Source: Candidatus Tayloriibacteriota bacterium (lineage in GTDB: Bacteria > Patescibacteriota > Minisyncoccia > Phycocordibacterales > GWA1-40-21). From it: DNA of 7,016 nt. The notes below the pieces were generated by a model. It worked only from the letters and a program-made list of their open reading frames with translations, made no database searches and had not been told where the DNA came from. The DNA is taken from assembly GCA_026395155.1 (NCBI GenBank), contig JAPLZG010000094.1, positions 1 through 7,016 of the forward strand, given 5' to 3'. Made by a program: the position numbers and the translations under genes. This document shows positions 5,602 to 7,016 of the stretch, one piece after another. Position 1 is the stretch's first letter. Each line of letters opens with the position of its first letter.

Positions 5602-6609
5602 ATGAAAAAGTCCGCAGTGATGATGGTGTTGATGTTTCTTTTTGCCAAGACCGCCATTTCGGGGGATAATCCCCTGTGGACGCTGTCGTCCAAGGAGGCG
5701 ATCTTGTCGTACGCTATGGGGCAGGTCTGTCAAGGATCGGTCTCTGTGTGGGCGCCGTCCTCTGTGTACGGTGGTGAGGTGTTCACAAACAGCGCTCATT
5801 GCTCTCTGCCAGTGATCGAGCGCAAGGACGCTTTCAAGGTCCTCAGTATGCTCAAACAAGAGCAAATCTACTTTTCGGTTGCAAGGCCGGATGTGGATTG
5901 GATCAATTCGTATATTGGTCTTTATGACAATGAAGGAAGGGAAATGCTTTATGGCTATGGTTGGGGCAAACTCAGTATCACGTTGGGGGAATGGGTTCCT
6001 CCGCAGTCGTTGCTGAAGTTTGACACCTACCTGGCTTGGAAAATTCCACTTCTCAAAGGTGTTACCCAGGCGAGAGTTTTGTTACGTGACAAATCTGGAA
6101 ATGTGATTAAAACCGAGTATCTCGACGTTGATGAGAACGGTAAAATCATGTTCACTCGGGATTTCGTCGGACAAAACGGTGAGATTATCGCAACGATGGA
6201 AGACGGAAGTTCCATTGTCGCGAGTCTCAGTGATGACAAAGTCTACGAGATAATCGGCGTATCGGCGAAAATCGATGCATCCATTCAGGGTGTGTCTTTG
6301 ATTCCGGATAACGCTGTAAACTTCAAGGTTACTCCCATCAGCCGGAATGGTTATGGCGAATCGCCACTCATTCGCGGGAATCTTGAGAAGGGGTGGTTCA
6401 CACTTCGGGCGATGACCACGGAAGGAGAAATCTCATGTGGTGTTTGGTTCCGAAATGTCGAATCACCAGAAGGTGAGTGGCAGTATCAAGAAGGAGACTT
6501 GGACACAGATATCCCGATCAGTCAGAAGGGGACTTACGAGCTCATTCTGAATTGGGAATTCTTTGGTCCATTTCCGATGAACTACTACGACGGTGGTGGT
6601 AAGGGCTGA
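5602..6609 (+). CDS. Secreted 335-aa protein, probably beta-rich, unrecognised family
   Basis: ATG 5602 has AAAGGG (5589-5594) at seven bases spacing; the nearby ATG 5595 is in another frame. Residues 1-20 are a signal peptide (MKKSAVMMVLMFLFAKTAIS, with A-I-S before a likely cut at G21), so the product is exported. It has no further TM segment, no lipobox and no sorting motif. Mature features: C43 and C67, which could form a disulphide, and C279 alone; a Tyr/Gly/Trp-rich stretch at 105-121 (IGLYDNEG, LYGYGWG); a beta-like part at about 153-215 (ARVLLRDKSGNVIKTEYLDV, GEIIATMEDGSSI) like bacterial Ig-type folds; and a Gly tail (YYDGGGKG). No catalytic motif is seen. It is the second gene of a two-gene operon ending at a strong terminator. 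GC is close to 50%, far above its neighbours, suggesting acquisition. Function is unknown. Confidence 0.8.
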   Translation: MKKSAVMMVLMFLFAKTAISGDNPLWTLSSKEAILSYAMGQVCQGSVSVWAPSSVYGGEVFTNSAHCSLPVIERKDAFKVLSMLKQEQIYFSVARPDVDWINSYIGLYDNEGREMLYGYGWGKLSITLGEWVPPQSLLKFDTYLAWKIPLLKGVTQARVLLRDKSGNVIKTEYLDVDENGKIMFTRDFVGQNGEIIATMEDGSSIVASLSDDKVYEIIGVSAKIDASIQGVSLIPDNAVNFKVTPISRNGYGESPLIRGNLEKGWFTLRAMTTEGEISCGVWFRNVESPEGEWQYQEGDLDTDIPISQKGTYELILNWEFFGPFPMNYYDGGGKG

Positions 6610-6640
6610 TTCTGTTTGTTTATTGAGATTGTGAGTCTCG

Positions 6641-6681
6641 GGGCCGGTTTGTGCGAAGCACAAACCGGCCCTATTTTTTTT
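6641..6681 (+). terminator. Very strong intrinsic terminator of the cassette
   Basis: GGGCCGGTTTGTGC (6641-6654) pairs perfectly with GCACAAACCGGCCC (6658-6671) around a GAA loop, and TA plus eight T follow (6674-6681). A smaller hairpin, GAGATT/AGTCTC, lies just before it at 6625-6639. Confidence 0.95.
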
Positions 6682-6692
6682 AACGAATGAAT

Positions 6693-6751
6693 ATACCAAT
6701 ATACGAATTATACTAATGATACGAATGGTTAAATCATACTAATATACAAAT
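6693..6751. repeat. Array of the 8-mer ATACNAAT upstream of lepA
   Basis: Six copies are found: 6693 ATACCAAT, 6701 ATACGAAT, 6710 ATACTAAT, 6719 ATACGAAT, 6736 ATACTAAT and 6744 ATACAAAT. Start-to-start distances are 8, 9, 9, 17 and 8, so one position is degenerate (GGTTAAAT at 6727). TAACGAAT at 6681 may be a further worn copy. All four bases occur at position 5. The array fills the space between the cassette terminator and the lepA promoter. Confidence 0.7.
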
Positions 6752-6766
6752 AAGAAAGAAATTTTT

Positions 6767-6795
6767 TTGTAAAAAAACTGTTTTTGTGCTTAAAT
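6767..6795 (+). promoter_or_regulatory. Candidate lepA promoter giving a leaderless or near-leaderless mRNA
   Basis: TTGTAA (6767-6772), a 17-bp spacer and TTAAAT (6790-6795) each match the consensus at four of six positions, and TGC directly precedes the -10 (extended -10). The start site would fall at about 6802, one or two bases before the ATG. This agrees with the absence of any Shine-Dalgarno in front of lepA. A TTTTTTT-GT-AAAAAAA palindrome (6762-6777) overlaps the -35. Confidence 0.45.
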
Positions 6796-6803
6796 GTAAT
6801 CTC

Positions 6804-7016
6804 ATGAAAAATATACGAAACTTTAGTATCATAGCTCACATTGATCATGGTAAATCTACGCTTGCTGATAGGATGCTTGAAATTACCAACACTATTGAAA
6901 AGAGAAAAATGATGGACCAGGTTCTTGATAGTATGGAGCTTGAAAGAGAAAGGGGGATCACTATTAAAATGCAACCTGTTAGGATGGTTTACCATCCTCG
7001 CAGACAAGACGCAGAC
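6804..7016 (+). CDS. lepA: Elongation factor 4 (LepA) GTPase, N-terminal 71 residues
   Basis: EF4 is a translational GTPase that acts on the 70S ribosome (back-translocation and initiation roles have been proposed). The visible part is the start of the G domain: MKNIRNFSIIAHIDHGKST with the P-loop at residues 11-19, then the family signature KRKMMDQVLDSMELERERGI with the switch I / G2 threonine T53 in GITIK, then MQPVRM. The order and spacing match LepA and not EF-G or TypA. After VRM the sequence runs VYHPRRQDAD and is cut by the window before the DTPGH (G3) motif; this looks longer than the short EYKG turn found in many bacteria. ATG 6804 is at the usual family start. There is no Shine-Dalgarno. 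The gene has its own candidate promoter, separated from the cassette by a terminator. Confidence 0.96.
   Translation, partial: MKNIRNFSIIAHIDHGKSTLADRMLEITNTIEKRKMMDQVLDSMELERERGITIKMQPVRMVYHPRRQDAD

Larger units (their letters stand above)
5259..6624. repeat. Perfect 15-bp inverted repeat flanking the two-gene cassette
   Basis: AATAAACAAACAGAA (5259-5273, in the 5' UTR) is the exact reverse complement of TTCTGTTTGTTTATT (6610-6624), which begins the base after the stop codon at 6609. Two further pairs continue past one mismatch (CT at 5256-5257 with AG at 6626-6627). The arms thus lie at the outer edges of the coding part, inside the promoter and terminator. Confidence 0.7.

Noticed and set aside
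5388..5865. Two minus-strand ORFs opposite the GC-rich cassette
   Set aside because: They are antisense to genes with good ribosome sites and a clear signal peptide and TM helix; long antisense frames are expected in GC-richer DNA.
5183..6681. Insertion sequence or transposon
   Set aside because: Despite the 15-bp inverted repeat, neither gene resembles a transposase, no target-site duplication is visible, and the arms lie inside the promoter and terminator rather than outside them.
6027..6699. Minus-strand ORFs opposite the secreted-protein gene and across its terminator
   Set aside because: One crosses the terminator hairpin and neither has a start signal; both are shadows of the + strand gene.
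6729..7007. Minus-strand 92-codon ORF over the lepA start
   Set aside because: The + strand here encodes an unmistakable LepA N-terminus and its promoter region.

Overview
The window looks like a piece of a low-GC bacterial genome, most likely from the Candidate Phyla Radiation (Patescibacteria, Parcubacteria-like). This placement is inferred from gene content and style: a long surface protein that joins GLUG repeats, Cys-rich repeats and carboxypeptidase-regulatory-like (Ig-like) domains; an alanine racemase with a GYWHGYPR active-site loop; housekeeping genes without a clear Shine-Dalgarno; and standard use of UGA as stop. All supported genes lie on the + strand.

Layout. (1) 1-2761: the 3' part of a large secreted or membrane-anchored repeat protein, entered mid-gene. 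It is split by a +1 frame change near 1895-1908; the second half (two Ig-like domains and two TM helices) has no start codon of its own before the middle of a domain. (2) 2806-3487: a small self-contained transcription unit with a terminator hairpin, a candidate promoter, a Shine-Dalgarno, an unrecognised 174-aa protein and a strong intrinsic terminator. (3) 3488-3822: an AT-rich gap with no credible gene, holding a degenerate direct repeat. (4) 3823-4995: alr, alanine racemase, complete with all expected catalytic residues. (5) 4996-5182: no convincing gene but a dense run of hairpins with a possible pseudoknot, and a 36-codon ORF of doubtful status. (6) 5183-6681: a two-gene cassette of much higher GC (about 50%, against about 25-30% in alr), with a near-consensus promoter, a hairpin at the predicted 5' end of the mRNA, a small membrane-anchored protein, a secreted 335-aa protein and a 14-bp-stem terminator. 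The UTRs of this cassette carry a perfect 15-bp inverted repeat, one copy upstream of the first gene and one after the last. (7) 6693-6751: an array of the 8-mer ATACNAAT. (8) 6804-7016: the start of lepA (EF4), cut by the window end, probably leaderless.

How the parts work together. alr supplies D-alanine for peptidoglycan and lepA acts on translating ribosomes; both are ordinary core genes and neither is obviously coupled to its neighbours. The surface protein and the secreted pair at 5289-6609 all act at or outside the membrane, so much of this accessory content is envelope-related. The best candidate for something undescribed is 4996-6681: structured DNA or RNA, then a composition-shifted, repeat-flanked operon for one membrane-anchored and one exported protein of no family I recognise.
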